The notes under the pieces were generated by a model. It was not told the DNA's origin and did not search any database. It worked only from the letters and a program-made list of their open reading frames with translations. From contig NZ_LT907982.1 in NCBI RefSeq assembly GCF_900230215.1, positions 2,728,001 through 2,792,000 of the forward strand: a stretch of 64,000 bases of DNA, written 5' to 3'. A program made the translations under genes and the position numbers. This DNA comes from Jatrophihabitans sp. GAS493 (GTDB lineage Bacteria > Actinomycetota > Actinomycetes > Mycobacteriales > Jatrophihabitantaceae). This document shows positions 39,700 to 48,074 of the stretch, piece by piece. Every line of letters begins with the position of its first letter. Within the stretch, counting starts at the first letter, position 1.

Positions 39700-40884
39700 G
39701 TGGCTGGATCGGTAATCGTCAATGGCGCACGCACGCCAATGGGCCGGCTTCTCGGCTCGCTGAAGGACTTCTCGGGGGCTGACCTGGGCGCCGTAGCCAT
39801 CAAGGCTGCCGTCGAGCGGGCCGGAATCACCCCGGACCAGGTTCAGTACGTCATCATGGGCCAGGTGCTGCAGGCCGGTGCCGGACAGATCCCGGCGCGC
39901 CAGGCCGCGCACAAGGCAGGCATTCCGCTGAACGTTCCGGCCCTGTCGATCAACAAGGTCTGCCTCTCCGGTCTGGACGCGATCGCGCTGGCCGACCAGC
40001 TGATTCGTTCTGGTGAGTTCGACATCATCGTCGCCGGTGGCCAGGAGTCGATGACCAACGCGCCGCACCTGCTGCCGAAGTCGCGTTCGGGCTACAAGTA
40101 CGGGGCCATCGAGATGCTCGACGCCATGGCCTTCGACGGACTCACCGACATCTTCGACAACATTCCGATGGGCGAGGCCACCGACAAGGTCAACACCAAG
40201 CTCGGCATCGGTCGCGAGGAGCAGGACGAGTTCGCCGCGAAGTCGCACCAGCGCGCCGCCGACGCGGTGAAGAACGGCCGCTTCGACGAGGAGATCACGC
40301 CGGTCTTCATCCCGCAGCGCAAGGGCGACCCGATCGAGTTCCGTGAGGACGAGGGCATCCGCGCCGACACCACGGTGGCCTCGCTCTCCAAACTGCGCCC
40401 GGCCTTCGACCGCAATGGCACCATCACCGCGGGCACCGCGTCGCAGATCTCCGACGGCGCGGCTGCCGTAGTGGTCATGAGCAAGGCGAAGGCGGAGGAA
40501 CTCGGCCTCTCCTGGATCGCCGAGATCGGCGCGCACGGCAACGTCGCCGGCCCGGACGGCTCGTTGCAGTCACAGCCGTCCAACGCCATCAACGATGCGC
40601 TGCGCAAGGAAGGCAAGGTCATCGGCGACGTCGACCTCATCGAGATCAACGAGGCCTTTGCCGCAGTCGGCCTGCAGTCGATGAAGGATCTCGGCGTCAC
40701 CGACGAGATCGTCAACGTCAACGGTGGAGCGATCGCGTTGGGGCACCCCATCGGCATGTCCGGTGCTCGCTTGGCCCTGACCATCGCCTACGAGTTGAAG
40801 CGACGGGGTGGTGGCCTGGGTGCGGTGGCGCTCTGTGGCGGTGGCGGCCAGGGCGACGCGCTGCTGCTGCACGTTCCGGCTTGA
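39700..40884 (+). CDS. Acetyl-CoA acetyltransferase
   Basis: Biosynthetic thiolase condensing two acetyl-CoA to acetoacetyl-CoA, the entry to crotonyl-CoA. The 394-residue protein has the nucleophile in [14 protein letters not shown] (about residue 88), the NEAFA segment, [10 protein letters not shown] (His) and the C-terminal [12 protein letters not shown] (second Cys). The GTG at 39700 is preferred to the ATG at 39688 because GGAGGTAG lies between them as its ribosome site. Confidence 0.93.
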   Translation: MAGSVIVNGARTPMGRLLGSLKDFSGADLGAVAIKAAVERAGITPDQVQYVIMGQVLQAGAGQIPARQAAHKAGIPLNVPALSINKVCLSGLDAIALADQLIRSGEFDIIVAGGQESMTNAPHLLPKSRSGYKYGAIEMLDAMAFDGLTDIFDNIPMGEATDKVNTKLGIGREEQDEFAAKSHQRAADAVKNGRFDEEITPVFIPQRKGDPIEFREDEGIRADTTVASLSKLRPAFDRNGTITAGTASQISDGAAAVVVMSKAKAEELGLSWIAEIGAHGNVAGPDGSLQSQPSNAINDALRKEGKVIGDVDLIEINEAFAAVGLQSMKDLGVTDEIVNVNGGAIALGHPIGMSGARLALTIAYELKRRGGGLGAVALCGGGGQGDALLLHVPA

Positions 40885-40945
40885 TCCGGCCTGATCCGGC
40901 GTGGCCCGGCCAGTTCGAATCTGACGATTCTCCGTCAATAACAAG

Positions 40946-41947
40946 GTGACTTCCCGATCGGTGCGCTCGACCAACGTCTCTGAGTTGGTCGAGCGCACCC
41001 GTTCGGGTGACCCGCGGTCAGTGGCCCGACTCATCTCGCTGGTCGAGAACGACGCCCCGCAGTTGCGCGAGATCGCCGCGCTGCTGGTTCCCTTCGCGGG
41101 ACGGGCCCAGGTCGTCGGGCTCACCGGCTCGCCCGGGGTCGGCAAATCGACTTCGACCTCGGCGCTCATCGGCGAGCTGCGCCGCGAGGGCAAGCGGGTC
41201 GGAGTGCTGGCCGTCGACCCCTCCTCGCCGTTCTCCGGTGGGGCGCTGCTCGGCGACCGGGTTCGCATGCAGGAACACTCCACCGACGACGGGGTCTTCA
41301 TCCGCTCGATGGCCTCTCGTGGCCACCTCGGCGGCCTGGCCGCCGCGGCGGCGGCCGCGCTGCGGGTGCTCGATGTGGCCGGCTGCGACGTGGTGCTCAT
41401 CGAGACCGTCGGCGTCGGTCAGGCCGAGGTCGACATCGCGTCGGTGGCGGACACGACGATGGTGCTGCTGGCGCCCGGCATGGGCGACGGAATCCAGGCC
41501 GCTAAGGCCGGAATCCTGGAGATTGCCGACATATTCGTGGTGAACAAGGCCGACCGCGATGGCGCTGATCAGGTGGCGCGCGATCTGCGACACATGCAAT
41601 CTCTGGGTAACTCCGCGCCGCGAGACGGCGCCGACTCCGCTACAGCTGCGCAGCGCTGGAGGGCGCCGATCGTGAAGACGGTCGCCTCACGATCGGAGGG
41701 CGTCGCCGAGGTTGCCGCGGCCATCGAGTCTCACCGCAGCTGGATGGCCGACAGCGGCGAGCTGGTGCGCCGGCGTCAGGTCCGGGCGGCGGCCGAGATC
41801 GAAGCCATCGCGCTGGCCCAAGTGAGCCGCCGTTTCGCCCACCTCCACGGTGCGGATGCCCTGCACGAGGCGGCGGTTCGGGTCGTCGCGCGCAGCACCG
41901 ATCCCTACACCGCAGCCGATGAGCTGGTCGCGGCAATCGGCCAGTAG
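40946..41947 (+). CDS. meaB: MeaB-type G3E GTPase, mutase chaperone
   Basis: GTPase that gates cofactor loading and protects B12-dependent acyl-CoA mutases. The 333-residue protein has P-loop GLTGSPGVGKS (about residue 58), ESVGVGQAEVDIA-type switch (here ETVGVGQAEVDIA) and NKADRDGA (NKxD). It starts at GTG 40946. It probably serves both Ecm (29334) and IcmA (46356), encoded nearby. Confidence 0.93.
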   Translation: MTSRSVRSTNVSELVERTRSGDPRSVARLISLVENDAPQLREIAALLVPFAGRAQVVGLTGSPGVGKSTSTSALIGELRREGKRVGVLAVDPSSPFSGGALLGDRVRMQEHSTDDGVFIRSMASRGHLGGLAAAAAAALRVLDVAGCDVVLIETVGVGQAEVDIASVADTTMVLLAPGMGDGIQAAKAGILEIADIFVVNKADRDGADQVARDLRHMQSLGNSAPRDGADSATAAQRWRAPIVKTVASRSEGVAEVAAAIESHRSWMADSGELVRRRQVRAAAEIEAIALAQVSRRFAHLHGADALHEAAVRVVARSTDPYTAADELVAAIGQ

Positions 41948-41958
41948 CATCGCCGTCA
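41945..41958 (+). promoter_or_regulatory. -10 element and leaderless start of the enoyl-CoA isomerase gene
   Basis: TAGCAT (41945-41950), overlapping the meaB stop codon, is followed after seven bases by ATG 41958. No ribosome site is present. Confidence 0.45.
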
Positions 41959-42653
41959 TGCCAAGTCTGCAGCGCAACGAAGATGTCTTCATCCTTGACC
42001 TCGGTGACACCGAGAATCGGTTCAGTCCGGACTGGGTGGCCGACCTCAACCTGTTCCTGGACGAAGTCGAGGCGGCGCCGGCGCCCCGGGCGCTGGTCAC
42101 CACCGCCACCGGCAAGTTCTTCTCCAACGGGCTCGATCTCGAATGGGTGATGGCCAACCCGACGCAGTTCCCGGGGTACGTCGCGTCGGTGCAGAACCTC
42201 TATGCACGATTCCTCAGCCTTCCGCTGCCCACCGTGGCCGCGATTCAGGGGCACTGCTTCGCCGCCGGGGCAATGCTGGCATTGGCCAATGATTTCCGGG
42301 TGATGCGGGCCGATCGCGGCTTCTTCTGCCTGCCTGAGGTCGACATCCGCATCCCGTTCACGCCGGCGATGGCGGCACTGATCCAAGCTCGCCTTTCGAA
42401 GAAGTCGGCTCACGAGGCGATGACGACCGGTCGCCGCTACGGTGGCGGCGACGCACTCGAGGCCGACATCGTCGACGCCGTGGCCGACGAAGAGACACTG
42501 CTGCCGACGGCGGTCGCACTGGCCGCCTCGCTGGCCGGTAAGCCGACCGAGACACTCGGACTGATCAAGGAACGCATGTACGTGCAGACATTGGAGCTGC
42601 TGCGGGATCGGGACAATCCGCTCGGTGAGGGCGGCTCGCTACCGACCAGCTGA
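41958..42653 (+). CDS. Enoyl-CoA hydratase/isomerase family protein (Delta3-Delta2 isomerase-like)
   Basis: A 231-residue crotonase-fold protein. FFSNGLDLEWVM and QGHCFAAGAMLALANDFRVM form the oxyanion hole. FFCLPEVDIRIPFTPAMAALI retains a glutamate at the position used by mono-functional enoyl-CoA isomerases. It resembles the plant/actinobacterial ECI type. The ATG at 41958 is favoured over upstream in-frame codons within meaB. Its end overlaps the convergent DUF2127 gene by 15 bp. Confidence 0.8.
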   Translation: MPSLQRNEDVFILDLGDTENRFSPDWVADLNLFLDEVEAAPAPRALVTTATGKFFSNGLDLEWVMANPTQFPGYVASVQNLYARFLSLPLPTVAAIQGHCFAAGAMLALANDFRVMRADRGFFCLPEVDIRIPFTPAMAALIQARLSKKSAHEAMTTGRRYGGGDALEADIVDAVADEETLLPTAVALAASLAGKPTETLGLIKERMYVQTLELLRDRDNPLGEGGSLPTS

Positions 42654-43436
42654 TGCCTGGTCAGCTTCGGTTCCGCCGGCCGAGGTGGTGCCGGCCGAGG
42701 TGGTGACCTCGAGGAGCGAGACCTCCTCCAGATCCGCCTCGTAGGCCTTGACGCCGCCGCGCAGGCCGAAGAGGCGCTTGGAGTAGAGCAGATAGGCCAC
42801 GGCGGCGATGTTGACGATCAGCGCGCCGACGCGCAGCAGCGTCACCCGCTCGGTGACCTCGTAGATCTCGAGCGGGATGAAGAGCGCGGTGGCGACGACG
42901 GCGAAGTACTCGCCCCACCGCTTCAGCATCCAGAGCCCGGTGCCCTCCACAATCTGGAGGAGTCCGTAGAAGATCAGGAAGGCGGCGACCAGGTTGAGCG
43001 TGGATGACTTGGCGTCCAGCGCGTTCTGAATGGCCTTGATGGTCCCGCTGTCGGCGACGTTGAAGTTGATCTGGTTGAAGAACGGCTTGAGCGAGGCCAG
43101 ATCGCGATCCACCAACTCCTTCACGCTCACCTGGGTGCTCTTGAAGCGCAGCACGGCGATACCCAGCAGCAGGATGATCGCGCCGCGCACCCACCGTTCG
43201 ATCGCCAGCAGGCGCAGGATGAAGGCCGACCGCAGCGCCTTGCCCCGCAGCAGCACCGGCGCGTCCTGGGCCGGACCATCGCCGTGCGGATCGCCGAGCA
43301 CGTAGTCGCCGCAGCGAAGGCAGCGCCAAGCATCGCCGATGGGGGTCAATGCGTGCAGGCGCGGCCGTAGCTCGGCTTCCGTCGGCGCATAGGTGACGTG
43401 TCCATGACGAGCGCAGGAGCGCAGATTCCAATCCAC
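42639..43436 (-). CDS. DUF2127 family membrane protein
   Basis: A 265-residue protein. The N-terminal cytoplasmic part has CARHGHVTYAP and WRCLRCGDYVLG, a possible Cys/His metal site. About four membrane segments follow, in the DUF2127 pattern (ERWVRGAIILLLGIAVLRF, LNLVAAFLIFYGLLQIVEG, GLWMLKRWGEYFAVVATALFIPLEIYE). A short repeated TTSAGTTSAGG tail ends it. Function unknown. GTG 43436, six bases after a TAGGCT box. Confidence 0.8.
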   Translation of the reverse strand: MDWNLRSCARHGHVTYAPTEAELRPRLHALTPIGDAWRCLRCGDYVLGDPHGDGPAQDAPVLLRGKALRSAFILRLLAIERWVRGAIILLLGIAVLRFKSTQVSVKELVDRDLASLKPFFNQINFNVADSGTIKAIQNALDAKSSTLNLVAAFLIFYGLLQIVEGTGLWMLKRWGEYFAVVATALFIPLEIYEVTERVTLLRVGALIVNIAAVAYLLYSKRLFGLRGGVKAYEADLEEVSLLEVTTSAGTTSAGGTEADQASAGR

Positions 43437-43448
43437 GGCCAGAGCCTA
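43436..43448 (-). promoter_or_regulatory. -10 element and leaderless start of the DUF2127 gene
   Basis: Minus-strand TAGGCT (43448-43443), then CTGGCC and GTG at 43436. No ribosome site. Confidence 0.45.
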
Positions 43449-43538
43449 GACGAGCGGGACTCATCGGCCAGTTGGGATACGTTTGCCCGCTACCGGGTAT
43501 AAGAATTGTATGGAGGCAAACGCGAAGGGTAGTGGGCT

Positions 43539-44021
43539 ATGAGTGCTATGGATCCGTCTCGAGGAGGGCCTGGTTCTCAGCCGGATTCATCTCTGGGCTC
43601 CCCGGGGCGACCGGTAACCGGTCAACCCGATGAGCGACTTGTCCCGCCCGAAGTCGCTCTGCCGCCGACTGGATCCGGTCCGGCTCCCGTCGCGCCGGCC
43701 GCGCCGGCTGCTTCGCCGCCGACTGCTGTGGTGCCGCCGACGCCGGGGCTCGACAGCCATGGGCGGGTGCGGCGCACCCGGGCCAGCGGCGCCTGGGTCG
43801 GGCTGATCACCGCGACGCTGGTCCTGATTCTGCTCGTCGTCTTCATCGCCCAGAACACCGCGAAGGTGACCGTTCACTTCCTCGGCTTTCACGGCGAGCT
43901 CTCGCTGGGGTTGATGCTGCTCATCGCGGCGCTCTGCGGCGTCGTCATCGCCGCGCTGCTGGCCACCGCCCGCATTCTGCAGTTGCGCAAGGCGCTGAAG
44001 GCCAACGGCCCCAAGAAGTAA
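43539..44021 (+). CDS. LapA-domain (DUF1049) membrane protein
   Basis: A 160-residue protein: a Pro/Ala/Ser-rich N-terminus of about 80 residues, then two membrane helices (WVGLITATLVLILLVVFIAQN and LSLGLMLLIAALCGVVIAALL) separated by KVTVHFLGFHGE, the LapA domain signature. In Gram-negatives LapA assists envelope assembly; its actinobacterial role is unknown. ATG 43539 follows GAAGGG; ATG 43548 is an alternative. Confidence 0.8.
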   Translation: MSAMDPSRGGPGSQPDSSLGSPGRPVTGQPDERLVPPEVALPPTGSGPAPVAPAAPAASPPTAVVPPTPGLDSHGRVRRTRASGAWVGLITATLVLILLVVFIAQNTAKVTVHFLGFHGELSLGLMLLIAALCGVVIAALLATARILQLRKALKANGPKK

Positions 44022-44028
44022 TCCTGGA

Positions 44029-44075
44029 TTGCGGGGAGTATTTTTCCCGGAATCCGGGAAAAATACTCCCCGCAA
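44029..44075. terminator. 47-bp palindrome, bidirectional terminator
   Basis: Perfect 23-bp arms (44029-44051 and 44053-44075) around a single A, between convergent LapA-like and gcdH genes. It contains TTTTT on one strand and AAAAA on the other inside the arms, so a hairpin with a U-tract arises in both directions. Confidence 0.85.
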
Positions 44076-44086
44076 CCGACCGAAGC

Positions 44087-45259
44087 TCAGCGGAACGCGT
44101 CCTGCCCGGTGAGGGCCTGGCCGAGCACCAGGGTGTGCACTTCGTGCGTGCCCTCGTAGGTATAGACGGTCTCGAGATTCACCGCGTGGCGTAGCACCGG
44201 GTACTCAGTAGTGATGCCGGACCCACCGAGAATGCTCCGTGCTTCGCGGCAGATTTCGAGCGCTGCGCGAACGTTGGCGAACTTCCCGAAGCTGATCTGG
44301 GCCGGGGTGATTCGCCCGGCATCCTTCAGCTCGCCCAGTCGTCGAGCGGTGAGCTGCGCCTGATTGAGCGCGACGCCCATCTCGGCCAATTTGCGCTGGG
44401 TCAACTGGAACCCCGAGATCGGGCGTCCGAACTGGGTGCGGCTGTTGGCATAGTCGATCGTCGACTCCAGGGCATCGCGGGCCGCGCCGGTGACGCCGGA
44501 GATGATGCCGAAGCGGGCCTCCGTGAGGCAGCCGAGCGGCCCCTTGAGCCCCTTGGCCAGCGGGAGCTGCGATTCGGCCGGCAGCCGAACCTCATCGAAG
44601 GAGAGCGCGCTGGTCACCGAGGCCCGAAGCGAGATCTTGTGATGGACGTCCGTGGTCGTGTAGCCCGGCATGCCCTTCTCGACCAGGAATCCCCGGATGC
44701 CCTCGTCGGTGCGGGCCCAGACCACCGCGACGTCGGCCAACGAGCCGTTGGTGATCCACATCTTGCTGCCGTGCAGAATCCAGTCATCACCGTCTCGGGT
44801 GGCTCGGGTGGTCATCGAGCCAGGGTCGGAGCCGGAGTCGGGTTCGGTCAGTCCGAAGCAGCCGATCAGCTCACCGGCCGCCATCCCGGGCAGCCACCGC
44901 TGCTTCTGCTCCTCGCTGCCGTAGGCCCAGATCGCATACATGGCCAAGGACCCCTGGACGCTCACCAGGGAGCGCAGTCCGCTGTCCACCGCCTCTACCT
45001 CGGCGCAGACCAGCGCGTACTGACTCGCGGTCGCGCCCTGGCAGCCGTATCCCTTGAGATGCATGCCGAGCACACCGAGTTTCCCGAACTCCTGGGCCAG
45101 TTCACGGGCTGGCAGGGTGCCGTCCTCGAACCAATCGCGGATGTGCGGGCGGAGACGGTCATCGGCGAATTTCCGAACCGTGTCGCGCATCATTCGTGAC
45201 TCGGAGTCGAGCTCCGAATCCAGGTCCAGCATGTCCAGTCGGCTCAGCGTGTCGCTCAT
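44087..45259 (-). CDS. Glutaryl-CoA dehydrogenase-like acyl-CoA dehydrogenase
   Basis: FAD enzyme that oxidises and decarboxylates glutaryl-CoA to crotonyl-CoA in lysine/tryptophan catabolism. The 390 residues contain LGMHLKGYGCQGATASQYAL, CFGLTEPDSGSDPGSM, YANSRTQFGRPISGFQL and the catalytic-base segment TYEGTHEVHTLVLGQALTG, matching GcdH rather than methylsuccinyl-CoA dehydrogenase. The frame is open further upstream through an 18-bp repeat, but the family begins near ATG 45259. The product is the Ccr substrate. Confidence 0.85.
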   Translation of the reverse strand: MSDTLSRLDMLDLDSELDSESRMMRDTVRKFADDRLRPHIRDWFEDGTLPARELAQEFGKLGVLGMHLKGYGCQGATASQYALVCAEVEAVDSGLRSLVSVQGSLAMYAIWAYGSEEQKQRWLPGMAAGELIGCFGLTEPDSGSDPGSMTTRATRDGDDWILHGSKMWITNGSLADVAVVWARTDEGIRGFLVEKGMPGYTTTDVHHKISLRASVTSALSFDEVRLPAESQLPLAKGLKGPLGCLTEARFGIISGVTGAARDALESTIDYANSRTQFGRPISGFQLTQRKLAEMGVALNQAQLTARRLGELKDAGRITPAQISFGKFANVRAALEICREARSILGGSGITTEYPVLRHAVNLETVYTYEGTHEVHTLVLGQALTGQDAFR

Positions 45260-45268
45260 CTTCGCTAC

Positions 45269-45320
45269 GTTACCGCCGGTGTCCGTGTTACCGCCGGTGT
45301 CCTTGTTGCCGCCGGTGTCC
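45269..45320 (-). repeat. 18-bp x 3 tandem repeat upstream of the glutaryl-CoA dehydrogenase gene
   Basis: GTTACCGCCGGTGTCC recurs at 45269, 45287 and 45305 (third copy with G for A) with 2-bp variable joints. It lies in the divergent promoter region 10 bp from the ATG, where it may alter spacing or form secondary structure. Confidence 0.85.
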
Positions 45321-45416
45321 GGGCCCGGCACCGACCCCTGCGGGCCGGCGGGAATGCGTGTGATGTATTTGAGGTTCACCCCGTGGCGTTGACCCATCTC
45401 CGAAGGAGCCTGACCG

Positions 45417-46280
45417 TTGTCTGCACCAGCTCGTGAATCTGGAACCTTTTCCGTCGCAGGGAAGACCGTGCACCGCCTCGGCTTCGGAGCCATGCGCATC
45501 ACCGGCGCCGGAATCTGGGGCGAACCGGCCGACCGCCCGGAGGCGATCCGGGTGCTGCGTCGGGCGGTGGAGCTGGGGGTCGATTTCATCGACACCGCTG
45601 ACTCCTACGGCCCGCACGTCAGCGAGGAGATCATCCGTGAGGCGCTCTTCCCCTACACCGACCAGGTGCTCGTCGCCACCAAGGCTGGACTGGTTCGCAC
45701 CGGGCCCAACGAGTGGCACCCGGTCGGACGGCCGGAGTACCTGCGTCAGCAGGCCGAGCTGAGCCTGCGCCGCCTCGGCGTCGAGCGGATCGATCTCTTC
45801 CAGCTGCACCGAATCGACGCGAAGGTACCGCTGGCCGATCAGGTCGGCCTGCTGAAGGAGCTGCAGACCGAGGGGAAGATCGGCGCGATCGGTCTCTCCG
45901 AAGTGACAGTGGAGGAGATCAAGGCAGCGAGTGAGATCGTCAGGATCGACACCGTGCAGAACCTCTTCAACCTGACCTTCCGCAAATCGGAGGACGTCCT
46001 CGACTACGCGACTGAGCAGGGCATCGGCTTCATCCCGTGGTATCCGATCGCCAGTGGCAAGCTCTCCGAGCCGGGCGGGCTGGTCGACGAGATCGTCACC
46101 GCCACAGGTGCGACGCCGGCTCAGGTATCGCTGGCCTGGTTGCTCGCGCGCTCCCCGGTAATGCTGCCGATACCGGGGACATCGCAGGTCGCACACCTCG
46201 AGGAGAACGTGGCGGCGGCTCAGGTGAAACTCACCGCCGACCAGGTGCAGGCGCTGAATGAGGCTGTCGGCGAGGAGTAA
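45417..46280 (+). CDS. Aldo/keto reductase
   Basis: NADPH-dependent oxidoreductase, 287 residues, TIM barrel. The catalytic tetrad is visible: Asp and Tyr in [14 protein letters not shown], Lys in VLVATKAGL, His in LFQLHRID. C-terminal [16 protein letters not shown] is the cofactor site. Similar to putative oxidoreductases of the AKR11/YajO group; substrate unknown. TTG start at 45417, supported by GAAGGAG nine bases before it. Confidence 0.88.
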   Translation: MSAPARESGTFSVAGKTVHRLGFGAMRITGAGIWGEPADRPEAIRVLRRAVELGVDFIDTADSYGPHVSEEIIREALFPYTDQVLVATKAGLVRTGPNEWHPVGRPEYLRQQAELSLRRLGVERIDLFQLHRIDAKVPLADQVGLLKELQTEGKIGAIGLSEVTVEEIKAASEIVRIDTVQNLFNLTFRKSEDVLDYATEQGIGFIPWYPIASGKLSEPGGLVDEIVTATGATPAQVSLAWLLARSPVMLPIPGTSQVAHLEENVAAAQVKLTADQVQALNEAVGEE

Positions 46281-46355
46281 CTCGCCCTAGGCTGGGACTG
46301 AAGACCGTAGGACTGCCGGACAGCGCAGTGGTCACCGCGTGATGAGGGAGCGCCT

Positions 46356-48062
46356 ATGACCGACGACTCGAACTTGGCTGATGACTCGAATTTGACCGAC
46401 GACTCGAACTTCGCCGAGGGACTGCAGCGATGGCGGCACAGCTACTCCGCCGCGCCGATCGCCGACCGCGATTTCACCACCCTCTCCGGTTCGACGGTCG
46501 AGCCGCTCTACTGGCCGGCCGAGCCGGATTCGCGTTTCGCGCGGATCGGCTGGCCGGGGCAGTACCCGTTCACCCGGGGGATCCACCCCACCGGCTATCG
46601 GGGCAAGCCGTGGACCATCCGTCAATTCGCCGGCTTCGGCAGCGCGGCCCAGACCAACGAGCGCTACAAGATGATCCTGGGCGAAGGTGGCGGGGGCCTG
46701 TCGGTCGCCTTCGACATGCCGACGCTGATGGGGCGTGACTCCGACGAGGAGCGCTCGATCGGTGAAGTCGGGCACTGTGGCGTAGCCATCGACTCAGCGG
46801 CGGACATGGAGATCCTCTTCGACGGTATCGACCTGGCCACCACCACGACCTCGATGACGATCTCCGGGCCGGCGGTGGCGGTCTTCTGCATGTACGTGGT
46901 CGCCGCCGAACGGCAGGGCGTCGCGGTCGATCGCCTCAACGGCACGCTGCAGACCGACATCTTCAAGGAGTACATCGCGCAGAAGGAGTGGATCTACCCA
47001 CCCGAACCGCAGTTGAAGCTCATCGGCGACCTGATGGAGTACGTGGGGGCGAAGATGCCGGCCTACAAACCGGTCTCCGTCTCCGGCTATCACATCCGTG
47101 AAGCCGGGGCCACGGCTGCTCAGGAGCTCGCCTTCACCCTCGCCGCCGGCTTCGGCTACGTGGAACTCGGGCTCTCCCGCGGGTTGGACATCGAGAAGTT
47201 CGCACCGGGGCTCTCCTTCTTCTTCGATGCGCATATCGACTTCTTCGAGGAGATCGCCAAGTTCCGGGCGGCCCGCCGGGTCTGGGCCCGCTGGCTGCGC
47301 GACGTCTACGGTGCCAAGACCGACCGGGCCCAGTGGCTGCGTTTTCATACCCAGACGGCCGGCGTCTCACTCACCGCGCAGCAGCCGGAGAACAACATCG
47401 TCCGCACCGCGGTCGAGGCGATGGCCGCGGTGCTCGGTGGCACCAACTCGCTGCACACCAACGCCCTGGACGAAGTGCTCGCGCTCCCGTCGGCCAAGGC
47501 CGCGCAGATCGCGCTGCGCACCCAGCAGGTGATCGCCGAGGAGACCGGCGTGCTGAACGTCGCCGATCCGCTCGGCGGCTCCTGGTACGTGGAGGCACTC
47601 ACCGATCAGCTCGAAGCTGAGGCGGAGGCGATCTTCGCCCGAATCCGTGAGCTCGGCGGCGACTCGACGATCACCAGCGGGCTGCTGCGCGGAATCGAGA
47701 ACGGCTGGTTCATCGGCGAGATCGCCGACAGCGCCTTCACCTACCAGCTGGAGCTGGAGCGCGGAGCCAAACGAGTGGTCGGCGTCAATACGCTGACCGG
47801 TGACATCGGTGAGACGCTGCCGATCATGCGCGTGTCGCACGAGGTCGAGACACAGCAACGCGACGTGCTGGCCAAACGCCGGGCCAACCGAGATGGGGCA
47901 GCGGTGGCGGCCGCTCTGCAGAGACTGCTGGACGCGGCGACGCGCGGGGAGAACCTGGTCGAGCCGATGCTCGCCGCCGTCCGGGTAGAGACCACGCTGG
48001 GCGAGCTCTGCCAGGTGCTCCGTCCACTCTGGGGGGATTACCACGAGCCGGTGCGTTTCTGA
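46356..48062 (+). CDS. icmA: Isobutyryl-CoA mutase large subunit
   Basis: Adenosylcobalamin-dependent interconversion of isobutyryl-CoA and n-butyryl-CoA. The 568 residues form only the substrate barrel; no B12-binding domain follows, as in Streptomyces IcmA (566), which needs a separate IcmB. Two residues that separate ICM from methylmalonyl-CoA mutase have the ICM state: Phe at F91 (PWTIRQFAGF, Tyr89 in MCM) and Gln at Q209 (KEYIAQKEW, Arg207 in MCM). The N-terminus has a degenerate triple repeat of DDSNL. ATG 46356 after GAGGGAG. No icmB is in this window. Confidence 0.9.
   Translation: MTDDSNLADDSNLTDDSNFAEGLQRWRHSYSAAPIADRDFTTLSGSTVEPLYWPAEPDSRFARIGWPGQYPFTRGIHPTGYRGKPWTIRQFAGFGSAAQTNERYKMILGEGGGGLSVAFDMPTLMGRDSDEERSIGEVGHCGVAIDSAADMEILFDGIDLATTTTSMTISGPAVAVFCMYVVAAERQGVAVDRLNGTLQTDIFKEYIAQKEWIYPPEPQLKLIGDLMEYVGAKMPAYKPVSVSGYHIREAGATAAQELAFTLAAGFGYVELGLSRGLDIEKFAPGLSFFFDAHIDFFEEIAKFRAARRVWARWLRDVYGAKTDRAQWLRFHTQTAGVSLTAQQPENNIVRTAVEAMAAVLGGTNSLHTNALDEVLALPSAKAAQIALRTQQVIAEETGVLNVADPLGGSWYVEALTDQLEAEAEAIFARIRELGGDSTITSGLLRGIENGWFIGEIADSAFTYQLELERGAKRVVGVNTLTGDIGETLPIMRVSHEVETQQRDVLAKRRANRDGAAVAAALQRLLDAATRGENLVEPMLAAVRVETTLGELCQVLRPLWGDYHEPVRF
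46359..46412 (+). repeat. 18-bp x 3 degenerate repeat at the 5' end of icmA
   Basis: Three 18-bp units (46359-46376, 46377-46394, 46395-46412) encode TDDSNL, ADDSNL and TDDSNF immediately after the start codon. Several differences are synonymous, so this duplication is older than the perfect ones. Confidence 0.8.
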
Positions 48063-48074
48063 AAGACTTGCGGA

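Noticed and set aside
39529-40536. A long minus-strand frame opposite the thiolase gene, continuous with mce
   Set aside because: It is the complement of a clear thiolase. The translated extension has no family features, and mce begins at ATG 39528.
43609-43623. GACCGGTAACCGGTC as a third copy of the hbd/ccr operator
   Set aside because: It lies inside coding sequence of the LapA-like gene, has only one GTAAC half and lacks the GTTAC-N6-GTAAC geometry.
45260-45595. N-terminal extension of the glutaryl-CoA dehydrogenase through an 18-bp repeat
   Set aside because: Acyl-CoA dehydrogenases of this type begin near ATG 45259. The extension would run through the divergent gene's promoter and ribosome site.
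46356-48062. Methylmalonyl-CoA mutase large subunit
   Set aside because: Phe and Gln replace the Tyr and Arg that bind the methylmalonyl carboxylate, and the B12 domain is absent, so isobutyryl-CoA mutase fits better.
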